Assembly: GCA_958295855.1 (NCBI GenBank)
Contig: OY282383.1
Location: 2,150,481-2,214,480, forward strand
Direction: 5' to 3'
DNA length: 64,000 nt
From: an uncultured Poribacteria bacterium
GTDB lineage: Bacteria > Poribacteria > WGA-4E > WGA-3G
The first letter of the stretch is position 1; each line of letters begins with the position of its first letter. The translations under genes were made by a program, and so were the position numbers. Positions 44,131-53,390 of the stretch are shown piece after piece. The notes beneath the pieces are model-generated. The model worked only from the letters and a program-made list of their open reading frames with translations, had not been told where the DNA came from and did not search any database.

Positions 44131-47100
44131 ATGAATACTAAGACTTTAAAAAATTCTTTCATGACCAAATTTCTCGTGTTACTGCTGATTGCCGGCGTTG
44201 TCGCCCTTGCCGCACCACTCGCCGCACAGAATACGACGGTTACGGTGAACGAGGTTCAGATTAGGGACAAAGAGACTACCGGTACCGCCTACTCTAACGC
44301 GCGGGATGTCGTTGAGGGTGAAACCCTCCAGGCAGGCGATGAGGTCTGGTTTAAGGTGACATTTTCCGCGGGCGTAAGACTTTCGCCCGGCTTGAAATTT
44401 AGTGCGGGGTACTGGGTCACTGGCGAGGATACAGGGGACACGTCTCTAGAGATTGTGAACGCCAATGGTACGACGTGGACAGAAAACGCGTCTGCTGCGA
44501 CAGTTTTTTACTTTCGATACACAGTGGGCGGAGTCCTCCGTGGCCCTAAGCTGCAAATCTGGTCCGGTGCCGTGTATGGCTTAACCTCTAACTCAGGCAA
44601 AATCAAAAATAATGCGGGTACTGCCCTTACTGTGGCGTGGCCACATTTCGTCATTCAGGATGCCGGTGCCTTCGCAAGTGGCGCCTCCACGCAACCCTTC
44701 GTGGCTGACGCTAGAACCGGTGGAGGTCCACTTCCCTGGGAGATACCTATTCGTATGGACGGTAAAGGCCCTACCATAGTTGTTCATAACCATCCGTCCG
44801 GCGACGCGAATTTAAACTCTCCCCTAAAAATGGTTAGTGATCCAGTTTCCGGGCAACACTACTCCCACTTCGTTGAGGCCAGACGCGTGAATTACGGTAA
44901 CCGCACCGATTTTACTTGGTTTGGGCCTGGGTCTATTTACGAAGAACCCGGGGATCCGACTAAGAATTATCGCGCCTTTGACGGTACTCTTAACAACAAC
45001 AAGGGATACTCCTTAGCTCCAGCGACTGGTACCGCGAATACTGGTGGTTATAAGGCAGGTGAGAAGATGGTGTTTCGGGTGACTTTCAGCGAGAATGTGA
45101 CAGTCACCAACCCCAGCGATCTGAAACTGAGGGTGCAGTTTTACGAGCGACCTCAAACAAAGAATGCATCCCTTAAGAGTGGACAAGGAGATGGAACCGC
45201 AACGACGCTAGACTTTGAGTACGATGTGGTGGCAGGTGACGGCAATTTCGGCGACAGCACGAGTGTTTGGGGATTAAAACGTGTAGCGAACACTGCGAAA
45301 ATCACAGACCAGTATGGCAACGAATTTGACTTTACTGTGTGGCCGAACAACAATTCTAGATGGCTCGCACCAAACCACCCGAGTGCCAGCCATAACGTAG
45401 ATACCTACCCGCCGACGGTGCGGATTGCCAGGGTGCCGTTGGATGCAGATGGCGCACCGGATGATGACAACCATGATATAGTGTATGGTTTGGCTGCTTA
45501 TGACCTCGATCTGGTAAACCAAGAACAAGGCATAGTGGAAAGGGGAGAGACCTTCACGGTGTACATCACTTTCCTTAATGACCTCCCTGTAGGGAATAGC
45601 AACTTAGGGGAGTCCCTTCACCCGGATCATCTGCTTACAGCCAGCGGTATCAAGGTCATGGCAGGGGCTACACCAATTGAAAATGCCGTTTCTAACGTTA
45701 GGTATCATGGTATGTGGGGCCGGGCCTTTACTGCCCCACAAGCCGCGGTTTACCTTGCCACCATCACGGCACCTTCGGATTATGATGGAGATCTGACAGT
45801 ACAGGTGCCTGCGGGTAGTGATAGTGCTGAGATCGTCAAAGACATCGCTGGTAACCACAACTATGCATCCAATATGTTAATGGTCCCTGTCGGCAGTAGC
45901 ATCGCTCTAAGAAATCCTGTGGCAACTTTCCACGGTACTGCCCCTGTCACCTACTCTTTCGGAGATAAAATTCAGGTTAAGGTCGCTTTCACGAATGTTA
46001 GTGCTACTAACGGGTTGTTCGTAAAGCCCGCTGCCAACGGGAATTTGCCCTACATCACGCTGCTTCTTGGAAGTTCGGCTGATGCGACTGCGAAGAAAGC
46101 CTACTATGATGCGGTTGCGACTACTGCTGCGATCGCCAAGAGTGGCCTCATCTTCTCCTATCCAGTGGTAACTGGAGACGAGGATGATGATGGTGTAGCC
46201 ATTGAAGCAGGGCTAACGCTTAACGGTGCGACGATTAGCAACAGCGATGGTGAGACTCCCCCTGGTGCTGTTCCTTCCCAGACGATCTTGGCTACGGGAG
46301 CTAGTAGTATGGCGGCAGTCGCTGCGGATGCGAGGCGGAAGGTAGATGCGCCCGATTTGGGTGTGCCGACCAAAACGACGCTGCCTTTGCCAACAGTAAC
46401 GGTTCTCAAAGAAACTTTTGTTGTGCTAGCACATAAAGGTGCGTCTGTCTCCAACACCGGCGTAAATAATAGGTTTCATCCTGTAGGGAACTTGCCGAAC
46501 TTAGAAAACTTGTTAGGTCCCAACAGCAACGGTGGTACCCTTGAATTGGTTCACACCGGTGCTGCAGATGCCGCTTCGAAAGTAGCTGGGCCCATCATCA
46601 CGGAAATCATGTGGGGCAGCGATCTGAGTCAAACGGATCCGAAGTTGAGCCAGTGGATTGAGATTTACAATGCAAGCACGGCGAGTGTTAATTTGTCAGA
46701 TTACTCGTTGGAAGTGACACCCTTTGGCCCGGACACTTTCTCTGCCGATGAAAAAGCGGTTGATACCGTAGGTAACTTGGGGAACGGCAAATGGGCCGTG
46801 CCGGGCCAAGGTGGTCGAACAGTGGCAGTGGAGGCGACTGAGGAGATGGAAGGTGCTGATGTTGTGCCGCTGATTTCCATGCGCCGTAAAGTTGATTTCA
46901 GCAAGGCGGCGAAGGATGTGAATAATGGCACGCTTTCTAGTAGTTGGGAGGCCAGCACTACGCCTGTGCTCAATATTGCGTCCAATCGTATCGCGACCCC
47001 GGGTGCAAAACCTGCCACGCAGATAACGCAGGCACAGCGAACCCTTATCCCGTATTCGCCTGTTATCATCAACGAGATAGGGAACTTTACGGACAACGAG

Positions 47101-48738
47101 AACGATTGGATAGAGCTCCGCAATGTGTCCACGGGTGAGGTGAATCTCAAAAACTGGCGTTTGAGCGTTATCACTGCGAAGGGTACGGAAACGCTTGTGA
47201 TGGCTTTCCCGGGTGATAAGGGTGATTACAAACTCGGTGCAGGCAAGATACTGCTGATAGTGAACAAAGATCCGTTGAACACGCCTTTGGTGCGCGGCAA
47301 AAAGTTTGGCGATGCTGATGGTATGACTGCGGCAGCGGATCAGGAAAAGCACGGCATCGAGACGGATGCGATGTTCTATGATGCGAAGGGCGCGCTGGAG
47401 AATCTGCCGAGTGGCGTTAATCTCCTGTTAGTGCTGCGCAGCGAGAATAAAACGAACCATGAAAAGATCGTAGATATCAGTGGTAACCTGTTTGCAGCAG
47501 ATGAGGCGTTGAAAACCAGTATTTGGCCCCTTAAAGCCACGCCTGCAGGGCACAGCAACGCGATTAAAGACGGGTTTAAAGACAACACCGTCTTTAGACG
47601 TAATAAGGCCGGTGAAGGTTTTGGCGACCAAGTGTGGGTGCCGGTAGGTTACACCGGTCTCGGGTATGACCGGAGTGCGGGTAACACTGATGTCAATGGT
47701 GGCACGCCTGGGTTCCCGAATGATGCGCTCAAGGAAAAACCGGGAGATCTTGCTGGTGGTGCAGTTACCATCAGTGAGATTATGGTAGTCTCCGATGGCG
47801 GGCGTTATCCGCAATGGATAGAGCTCCGCAATAGTTCGCCTTCCCAAGGTATCAACCTTAATGATTGGCATCTGCGAATAGAAAATGAGGGCACTGATGT
47901 GGATTCCCGTCGGAATGTCACTATCAATCTGCCGGACGATTACATTATTGGCCCGAACCAGACGCTACTGATTGCGACGCGTCGTGGTTCTGCACCGGAG
48001 CCGCTGAACTCCCAGCGCGTGATGCTCTTGTGGACCGACAGCGACAGCGGAGGTGCGCGGCAAGCGTTAGAGGTTGACAATAGCCGGTTTTCGATGCTGA
48101 GCATGAAAGGGTTCACGTTGGAGTTGTTCGGCAAAGATGTGGCGTTGTCAGGCACTCCCACCGACACAGTGACGATTGGTGCGGTGCTGCTGACAGCGGA
48201 CAAGATTGGTGATGCGGAGCAACGTATCTCGCTTATCCGCTACTATGACGGCAGAGTTGCAACAGACAACTGGGGTAGCGCGAAAGGTTCCGAGCAACTG
48301 ATCCGGATTCCGAGCGACACCTACTACGGTATTTCAGACGATATCGGCACACCGGGCTACTATCCAGGTACGGCTTTGCCAGTGTCATTGTCAAGTTTCT
48401 TACCCAAACGTACGGATGCTGGTGTAGTTATCAAGTGGACGACGCAGTCGGAGTTGAACAACGCAGGGTTTAACATTCTGCGGAGTGCGACGAAGACAGG
48501 TGCGTTTGTGGTTATCAATCCCACGATGATTCAGGGTGCGGGCACCACAGGTGAAAAGCAGACTTACAGCTACACCGACAAGACTGCCAAACCGAACATT
48601 GTCTACTACTACCAGATAGAGGATGTTTCGTTTGATGGGCATCGTCAGCGTCTGACGGGTGCGACTCGCTTGCGCGGGCATATTGGTGCTGCGGGTAAAC
48701 TGACGACGACGTGGGGCGATTTAAAGGTTCAAGAGTAA
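44131..48738 (+). CDS. Large secreted lamin-tail-domain surface protein
   Basis: 1535 residues; GGAGGAG precedes ATG 44131. A signal peptide (residues 1-31, ending PLAAQ) is followed by beta-rich repeats with FRVTFSENVTV-like lines (residues about 60-700), as in large adhesins. Three lamin-tail domains follow: IITEIMWGS ... WIEIYNAS (about 830), VIINEIGNF ... DWIELRNVS (about 975), and VTISEIMVV ... WIELRNSS (about 1210). The C-terminus is an FN3-like domain (VIKWTTQSELNNAGFNILRS), ending KLTTTWGDLKVQE. Lamin-tail domains occur in secreted, often membrane-associated bacterial proteins; the role here is inferred to be cell-surface. The final motif also ends the LamG protein. Confidence 0.85.
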   Translation: MNTKTLKNSFMTKFLVLLLIAGVVALAAPLAAQNTTVTVNEVQIRDKETTGTAYSNARDVVEGETLQAGDEVWFKVTFSAGVRLSPGLKFSAGYWVTGEDTGDTSLEIVNANGTTWTENASAATVFYFRYTVGGVLRGPKLQIWSGAVYGLTSNSGKIKNNAGTALTVAWPHFVIQDAGAFASGASTQPFVADARTGGGPLPWEIPIRMDGKGPTIVVHNHPSGDANLNSPLKMVSDPVSGQHYSHFVEARRVNYGNRTDFTWFGPGSIYEEPGDPTKNYRAFDGTLNNNKGYSLAPATGTANTGGYKAGEKMVFRVTFSENVTVTNPSDLKLRVQFYERPQTKNASLKSGQGDGTATTLDFEYDVVAGDGNFGDSTSVWGLKRVANTAKITDQYGNEFDFTVWPNNNSRWLAPNHPSASHNVDTYPPTVRIARVPLDADGAPDDDNHDIVYGLAAYDLDLVNQEQGIVERGETFTVYITFLNDLPVGNSNLGESLHPDHLLTASGIKVMAGATPIENAVSNVRYHGMWGRAFTAPQAAVYLATITAPSDYDGDLTVQVPAGSDSAEIVKDIAGNHNYASNMLMVPVGSSIALRNPVATFHGTAPVTYSFGDKIQVKVAFTNVSATNGLFVKPAANGNLPYITLLLGSSADATAKKAYYDAVATTAAIAKSGLIFSYPVVTGDEDDDGVAIEAGLTLNGATISNSDGETPPGAVPSQTILATGASSMAAVAADARRKVDAPDLGVPTKTTLPLPTVTVLKETFVVLAHKGASVSNTGVNNRFHPVGNLPNLENLLGPNSNGGTLELVHTGAADAASKVAGPIITEIMWGSDLSQTDPKLSQWIEIYNASTASVNLSDYSLEVTPFGPDTFSADEKAVDTVGNLGNGKWAVPGQGGRTVAVEATEEMEGADVVPLISMRRKVDFSKAAKDVNNGTLSSSWEASTTPVLNIASNRIATPGAKPATQITQAQRTLIPYSPVIINEIGNFTDNENDWIELRNVSTGEVNLKNWRLSVITAKGTETLVMAFPGDKGDYKLGAGKILLIVNKDPLNTPLVRGKKFGDADGMTAAADQEKHGIETDAMFYDAKGALENLPSGVNLLLVLRSENKTNHEKIVDISGNLFAADEALKTSIWPLKATPAGHSNAIKDGFKDNTVFRRNKAGEGFGDQVWVPVGYTGLGYDRSAGNTDVNGGTPGFPNDALKEKPGDLAGGAVTISEIMVVSDGGRYPQWIELRNSSPSQGINLNDWHLRIENEGTDVDSRRNVTINLPDDYIIGPNQTLLIATRRGSAPEPLNSQRVMLLWTDSDSGGARQALEVDNSRFSMLSMKGFTLELFGKDVALSGTPTDTVTIGAVLLTADKIGDAEQRISLIRYYDGRVATDNWGSAKGSEQLIRIPSDTYYGISDDIGTPGYYPGTALPVSLSSFLPKRTDAGVVIKWTTQSELNNAGFNILRSATKTGAFVVINPTMIQGAGTTGEKQTYSYTDKTAKPNIVYYYQIEDVSFDGHRQRLTGATRLRGHIGAAGKLTTTWGDLKVQE

Positions 48739-48773
48739 GATTCGGGGATATATTCTAAACTAACCTAAGCATG

Positions 48774-48814
48774 GCGGGGCGGTGGGCTTCGGTTCATTGC
48801 CCTGCTTTTTTTTT
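48774..48814 (+). terminator. Rho-independent terminator of the surface-protein gene
   Basis: A 14-base-pair stem (48774-48787 with 48792-48805, including G-U pairs) has a TTCG tetraloop and is followed by nine T residues. Confidence 0.85.
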
Positions 48815-49640
48815 CGTCTGAATCGCGGATTTTGCGCGTCTGAATCGCGGATTTACGCGGATGACGCAGATAAACGCGGATTTTGGGGTCTCGCGGTTCG
48901 ACATCTTCGGGAAGGTGAGGGGAGGTTCGTCTGAATGCACGGCGCTTAGGGGCGCGGCGCATTTTAGCCCTGTCAGGTCGGTATGTGTATAGAGACGCAG
49001 GCGACCCTAGATGCTAAGCCCCAGCGGGGCGACATGTGTCTTGACGCTATCTGATACGGCTCCCAATCGGGCGGGGAGACCCCGCCCCTACGGGCCTAAG
49101 GTTGTTTTGTAGGGGTAGGCCTTGTGCCTACCCTGTTTTCTTGTGGGTGAGCTGTGCCGCGCCTATGCCTACAAAAAATGCTGACTCGCGCGGGCCCCAA
49201 AATCCGCGTTAATCTGTGTAATCCGCGTAAATCCGCGATTCAGACGAAAGACATCCGCGATTTAGATAGCGTCGCGACACATGTCGCCCCGCTGGGGCTT
49301 AGCATCTAGGGTAGGCCGCGTTTCTATACACATTTCGCCCCGCTGGGGCTAAAGGGTAGGCACAAGGCCTACCCCTACATAGGAAGGGTAGGCACAAGGC
49401 CTACCCCTACAAAAAATGTTGACCCGCGCGGCCCCCTAAAATCCGCGTCATTCTGTGTAATCCGCGTAAATCCGCGATTCAGACGAAAGACATCCGCGTC
49501 ATTCTGCGTAATCCGCGTAAATCCGCGATTCAGACAGAGGCACTACACATGTCGCCCCGCTGGGGCTTAGCATCTAGTGCCGCCTGCGTTTCTATACACA
49601 TACCGCCCTTACAGGGCTAAAACGTTAGACATCCCCACCG
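48815..49640. repeat. Intergenic repeat array downstream of the surface-protein gene
   Basis: It holds the same units as 42781-43440 in both orientations (ATCGCGGATTTACGCGGAT, TAGGCCTTGTGCCTACCC and reverse). It also has four copies of CGCCCCGCTGGGGCT (near 49026 in reverse, 49288, 49336 and 49552), two of them extended by TAGCATCTAG, with TTCTATACACAT near three. No gene is seen between 48739 and 49828. Confidence 0.85.
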
Positions 49641-49735
49641 GCGATATCCTGCGCGTAGGGGCGGAGTCTCCCCGCCCGCGCCTCTACTTCGCGTACAATT
49701 GCAGATTTTACTGAAGAACTGAATACCTTTTTAGG

Positions 49736-49765
49736 TTGACATCTGTCTCCGAAAAGCGGTATAAT
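49736..49765 (+). promoter_or_regulatory. Promoter of the lipoprotein-permease pair
   Basis: TTGACA (49736-49741), 18-base spacer, TATAAT (49760-49765). Transcription would begin at about 49772, at the edge of a GTAGTAGGCACGC repeat. Confidence 0.8.
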
Positions 49766-49769
49766 AGAA

Positions 49770-49803
49770 AAGTAGTAGGCACGCTCCGCGTGCCGTTAAA
49801 CCA
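49770..49803 (+). repeat. GTAGTAGGCACGCTCCGCG repeat at transcription start
   Basis: GGCACGC-TCC-GCGTGCC palindrome followed by GTTAAACCA. An identical copy lies at 49849-49881, 79 bases downstream, inside the coding frame. Confidence 0.85.
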
Positions 49804-49828
49804 ACGTAAGCGAGGAGAATTGACTGAC

Positions 49829-50401
49829 GTGTTTTGCTTTAACTTGCAAAGTAGTAGGCACGCTCCGCGTGCCGTTAAACCAAAAAGTCGGAGACAGGTA
49901 TGCTTCCCCGCAAAGCGGGGTAACATACAAGTGGTGCTCAGCAGCGTCTGCGTTCTTGTTATGCTTTCATGCGGAAGCGGAGAAATCCAAAATTTTGAAG
50001 GCATTGAAATCCAATCCGATCCGCGCGTAGACCGCATCGACATTAGAATTTACCTGCTCGATAGAAACGGCATACCACTGATATGGAACCAGAGCATTCT
50101 CAGCCCAAGTGTAGGGGTAAGCACTATCTCTGAGGCTGACTTTACCACCAACGTCAAAGTCTACTCCATGCGGAATGGAGCAAAACATAAGAAGGTTTAC
50201 GATGGCCGCCTGATTGATCTCCGCTGGTCGCAGGAGCTCAATAGATTAGATAGGCTGCTAACCGCCGAAATTCCACGCGTCTTGATTGAAGAAGATGCGG
50301 AACGTGATACGCCCCTGGGTGTCATCACCGTTGAAATTCAGACTGAAAAACAGGGGCCCTTCACAGATACATTGGAAAGAACCGCTATCTATAAGTTTTA
50401 A
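49829..50401 (+). CDS. Probable lipoprotein with repeat-built N-terminus
   Basis: 190 residues if GTG 49829 is used; GAGGAGA lies 10 bases upstream. TTG 49820 is in frame but too close to the Shine-Dalgarno, and earlier codons are in the promoter. The frame first reads VFCFNLQ, then SSRHAPRAVKP from a GTAGTAGGCACGC repeat and VCFPAKRGNIQ from a CCCCGCAAAGCGGGG repeat. Only then comes a hydrophobic segment ending VMLSCGSG (lipobox-like). The mature part (residues about 55-190) is a beta-rich domain with no known family. The ABC-2 permease gene follows after two bases. Alternatively translation starts at GTG 49931 after the repeats. Confidence 0.6.
   Translation: MFCFNLQSSRHAPRAVKPKSRRQVCFPAKRGNIQVVLSSVCVLVMLSCGSGEIQNFEGIEIQSDPRVDRIDIRIYLLDRNGIPLIWNQSILSPSVGVSTISEADFTTNVKVYSMRNGAKHKKVYDGRLIDLRWSQELNRLDRLLTAEIPRVLIEEDAERDTPLGVITVEIQTEKQGPFTDTLERTAIYKF
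49849..49929 (+). repeat. Two repeat elements in the lipoprotein N-terminal coding region
   Basis: GTAGTAGGCACGC palindrome at about 49852-49881 and GTATGCTTCCCCGCAAAG extended palindrome at 49898-49928 (core 49906-49920). Confidence 0.85.
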
Positions 50402-50403
50402 CT

Positions 50404-51264
50404 ATGCCTATTCACACGCAGGACTATCGACATTGGCACGGCACCCTAAAACCACGCAACGCCACACGGTGGTGGGTTATCACAAAAGCAGAACTGAAAC
50501 TGCTCGCACAACGTAAATTTGTCCGATTAATCGTTGCCATCCCGCCTTTAATCTATGTATTCGTTCACGCCATTTTAATCTACCTGATTAACCAGGTGCC
50601 AGGCGCGACACTCCCGCTTAACATCGACCCTGAGTTTTTTCAAGATTTTCTATTTCGGCTGCTGCCGATTCCCTCTGCATTCCTTATCGCCTTGGTAACC
50701 ATTTTTGGAGGCTCCGGCTTAATTGCCAACGACCTGAAGAACAACGCGCTCTCTCTCTACCTATCCAAACCGATTTCGTGGATAGATTACCTGATTGGAA
50801 AATTTGCTGTCGTCGGCATTTTGCTTGCCTGCCTAATGCTCATCCCCGGGCTGTTGCTATTTCTTGAACACCTGCTCTTAACCGATACATCCTTTTTCAA
50901 AGCGAACTATTGGCTACCGCTTTCCATCATTGCCTATTCGGTGATTATCATCATATCCGCCAGCCTGTTGATGCTGCTGTTCTCATCGCTTACCGCAAAT
51001 CCTCGCTACGCCACGATCGGCTTCTGCGCGGTTTGGTTCGGCACACCTGTCATTTACGAAATCCTGAAAGAGATTACCCGAACCAGCAGCGTCGCTTTGG
51101 TGTCGCTTTGGGCAAACTACGACAGGCTCGGCACTGGCCTGTTTGGCAATTCACCCAACTATGCCGTGCATTGGTTTTGGGCACTCTTCACGTTAGTTGC
51201 ACTCGTAGCCCTCTGTCTGTTCGTCCTACGGCATCGAATTCGCGCAGTCGAAATTGTCAAGTGA
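50404..51264 (+). CDS. ABC-2 type permease
   Basis: 286 residues with six hydrophobic segments after a hydrophilic start (RWWVITKAELKLLAQRKFVR). GSGLIANDLKNNALSLYLSKPISW is the conserved amphipathic loop of ABC-2 permeases. It is the membrane half of an exporter; no ATPase gene is adjacent. It starts two bases after the lipoprotein stop with no Shine-Dalgarno of its own, so it is probably translated by coupling. The lipoprotein may be its extracytoplasmic partner. Confidence 0.8.
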   Translation: MPIHTQDYRHWHGTLKPRNATRWWVITKAELKLLAQRKFVRLIVAIPPLIYVFVHAILIYLINQVPGATLPLNIDPEFFQDFLFRLLPIPSAFLIALVTIFGGSGLIANDLKNNALSLYLSKPISWIDYLIGKFAVVGILLACLMLIPGLLLFLEHLLLTDTSFFKANYWLPLSIIAYSVIIIISASLLMLLFSSLTANPRYATIGFCAVWFGTPVIYEILKEITRTSSVALVSLWANYDRLGTGLFGNSPNYAVHWFWALFTLVALVALCLFVLRHRIRAVEIVK

Positions 51265-51282
51265 GTTACTTTCTTTTTATGT

Positions 51283-51387
51283 TGTAGGGGCAGATTCCCG
51301 TGCCTGCTCAGTGCGCGAACCCCAGAAAAACCGATGCCTCTGTAGGAGCAGGTTTCGGTGCGGGCGGGCACTGCAGCTCGCCCCTAC
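51283..51387 (+). repeat. GTAGGGGCAG...CCCGTGCCTGC repeats
   Basis: Two GTAGG-GCAG units with CCGTGCCTGC or GGCGGGCACTGC arms and a closing CTCGCCCCTAC, a GC-rich inverted structure between converging genes. It may act as a bidirectional transcription barrier, but there is no clear T tract. Confidence 0.6.
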
Positions 51388-51392
51388 AAACT

Positions 51393-52253
51393 TTACCGTA
51401 ATCTTGCCCCATTTGCATCCCACATCTCACCCTCCGAATAAACCTGCGGCGGTGTTATAGGAGTCAGGTTCGGAATCCATTCAGAGCAGAATTGTTGAAC
51501 TAACCGCACCGCATTCTGATAGGCAATCCGATCCTTCGTCTCATCGTCAAGGCGCGCCGACTCAATTTGCGCCTGCACCAAGCGAAAATCGTAGTACGGC
51601 AGGTCGCTACCAAACATGATTCTATCGTTGCCGAGGTTATTAACGAGATGCACCAGGTCCCAACTTGCATCCGCACCTTCAGGCTTCTGTGCAACATCAA
51701 ACCAGATATTCTCACATGTCCTACACTGCGCAATAGCATCAAGATGTCCGGCTTTGTTCATTGAAACATGCCCGATAATAAAGGTGACCTCCGGAAACCG
51801 TTGCGCGTACGCGGCGATATTTCGGGTTGAACCCGCCTGATGCAGTAGACACAGCCCTTTATGCATCGCTACTACTTCAAGGAAGGAATGTAATTCACCG
51901 CCAAGTGAATGCCCGGACAGCCCCGGATGGCACATAAAACCGACTAAACCCTCTTCCTGCAGTGCCTTTTCTAATTCGTCGACACCCGCTTGCTCGTGTC
52001 TAGCTTCTACAATTCCAAGTCCGATCGGGAAGCGTTCAGGGTATAGCTTGCATGCAGTGGCGATTGTCTCGTTTTGCGTGCGCGTGTCCAATACGCCCCG
52101 TGCTTGTGGGCCGCCGGCTGTTGGGCACGGAATCGCACCGATAACTCCTGCTGAAGCCATCCGAGCGAGACACCTCCCAACGCTCTGGCCAACAACAGGG
52201 GCACGTGATACTGTCATACCAATGTGGCAATGTACGTCAAAATAAGGACGCAT
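51393..52253 (-). CDS. Amidohydrolase-2 family metal hydrolase
   Basis: 286 residues; AAAGGAG before ATG 52253. YFDVHCHIG has the H-x-H metal site, GFMCHPGLSGH and FIIGHVSMNKAGH the later His residues, and MFGSDLPYYD the catalytic Asp. The fold is the TIM barrel of decarboxylases and lactonases in the amidohydrolase superfamily. Substrate unknown, perhaps a small aromatic or lactone. A PhyH gene is upstream on the same strand, 111 bases away. Confidence 0.85.
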   Translation of the reverse strand: MRPYFDVHCHIGMTVSRAPVVGQSVGRCLARMASAGVIGAIPCPTAGGPQARGVLDTRTQNETIATACKLYPERFPIGLGIVEARHEQAGVDELEKALQEEGLVGFMCHPGLSGHSLGGELHSFLEVVAMHKGLCLLHQAGSTRNIAAYAQRFPEVTFIIGHVSMNKAGHLDAIAQCRTCENIWFDVAQKPEGADASWDLVHLVNNLGNDRIMFGSDLPYYDFRLVQAQIESARLDDETKDRIAYQNAVRLVQQFCSEWIPNLTPITPPQVYSEGEMWDANGARLR

Positions 52254-52308
52254 AAACTCTCCTTTCTTCCTAGAGACATGATTTTTTGTGGGAGCGGTTT
52301 CCCAATTG

Positions 52309-52345
52309 TATGTTACCCGGCTTTGCGGGGAAGCATACCTGTCGC
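52309..52345. repeat. GTATG...CCCGGCTTTGCGGGG...CATAC extended palindrome
   Basis: Core at 52316-52330, with GTATGTTA before and AAGCATAC after. It is the reverse orientation of the element at 56006 and 63649. Confidence 0.85.
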
Positions 52346-52364
52346 CATCTCCCCTCTTAAACCG

Positions 52365-53132
52365 TTAAAATGCCGGCACAGGCGCGTAAGTGTTAAAACC
52401 ACCTGTTCTATCTTCCCCTTGCAACAGATAGATATGATGTGTAGGCCGCCACGCCGCACCGGGATAGCGCACATTCGCGGGCATATAGCGCATTGTGTAG
52501 CCACACCGCCGTTTCTGCGAGACATTAGGACTGGAATTATGGATTGTCCACGCATCGTGAAAATGGCACTCGCCAACCTCCAACTCCAGGGCGACTGCCT
52601 TAGATGTATCCAGGTCCGCGTCCACAACCTCGCTTCCAAAGAGGTGGTTTTTCCGGTCGACTGCCTCATAACGCCGATCGCGTAGGGTATGGCTTCCGGT
52701 GATGACACGCATGCATCCATTTTCAACCTTCGATTCATCCACTGCCAGCCACATCGTGATAACGTGCATCGGCTCCAGCATCTTGCCCCAATAGACTCCA
52801 TCTTGGTGCCATGGCACCTCCATGCCGTCGTTTTCCCGTTTGCTAATAAAATGGCTCGACCAGAGCACAATATCTGGTCCGATAAATCGCTCAATAACCT
52901 TCAACACGCGCGGATGTGTGAGGTATTTAAACAAAAACGGATGCTCAAAGTGTGGCACGTCCATCTGCTCCGGGCGTTTACCTGCCGGCAAATTCGCAAT
53001 CATCTCGTCCACATAATCTCGGAGTTCGTCCAACTCCGGTGTTGTGAAGATACGTCCATAAGTGAGATACCCGTTTTCCTTGTAAAATTTAACCTGTTCG
53101 TCAGAGACAGTTGTTTGCGGGCGCCAGTTCAT
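52365..53132 (-). CDS. Phytanoyl-CoA dioxygenase family protein, third of four
   Basis: 255 residues from ATG 53132, where AAAGGAGGAAC precedes; the longer frame upstream is repeat-derived. Iron ligands are PWHQDGVYW (His, Asp) and WTIHNSSPN (His). ENGCMRVITGSHTLRDR is the loop after the double-stranded helix, and QKRRCGYTMRYM the 2-oxoglutarate Arg region. Closest in layout to the ectoine-hydroxylase/PhyH group, but the substrate is unknown. Confidence 0.87.
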   Translation of the reverse strand: MNWRPQTTVSDEQVKFYKENGYLTYGRIFTTPELDELRDYVDEMIANLPAGKRPEQMDVPHFEHPFLFKYLTHPRVLKVIERFIGPDIVLWSSHFISKRENDGMEVPWHQDGVYWGKMLEPMHVITMWLAVDESKVENGCMRVITGSHTLRDRRYEAVDRKNHLFGSEVVDADLDTSKAVALELEVGECHFHDAWTIHNSSPNVSQKRRCGYTMRYMPANVRYPGAAWRPTHHIYLLQGEDRTGGFNTYAPVPAF

Positions 53133-53277
53133 GTGATGTTCCTCCTTTTTGGTAATTTCATTATAGCCGCGCTTTGCAGAAAGGTCAAGTGCCTGTTTCT
53201 GTCTCATGGAGCATTTCGTTTTAAGAAATAGGTTTATGTTTGTCAAGGACATGGATGGATGCCCGGTTTGATAATTG

Positions 53278-53312
53278 TATGTTACCCCGCTTTGCGGGGA
53301 AGCATACCTGCC
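53278..53312. repeat. GTATGTTACCCCGCTTTGCGGGGAAGCATAC element
   Basis: Core CCCCGCTTTGCGGGG at 53285-53299, arms GTATG and CATAC. It lies between divergent genes, 43 bases before the glycerate-kinase promoter. Confidence 0.9.
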
Positions 53313-53354
53313 TTGTATTCCATTCAAGAGTGCCCTATCCGACTGTGCCGAAAC

Positions 53355-53383
53355 TTGACAAATTGCAGAGCGTGTGATAGAAT
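53355..53383 (+). promoter_or_regulatory. Glycerate-kinase promoter
   Basis: TTGACA (53355-53360), 17-base spacer, TAGAAT (53378-53383). The ATG is only seven bases after the -10 box, which predicts a leaderless or nearly leaderless mRNA. Confidence 0.75.
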
Positions 53384-53390
53384 TTCATCT

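Noticed and set aside
49736..49828. TTG start for the lipoprotein at 49736
   Set aside because: This codon is part of the -35 box TTGACA, so it cannot be in the transcript from that promoter.
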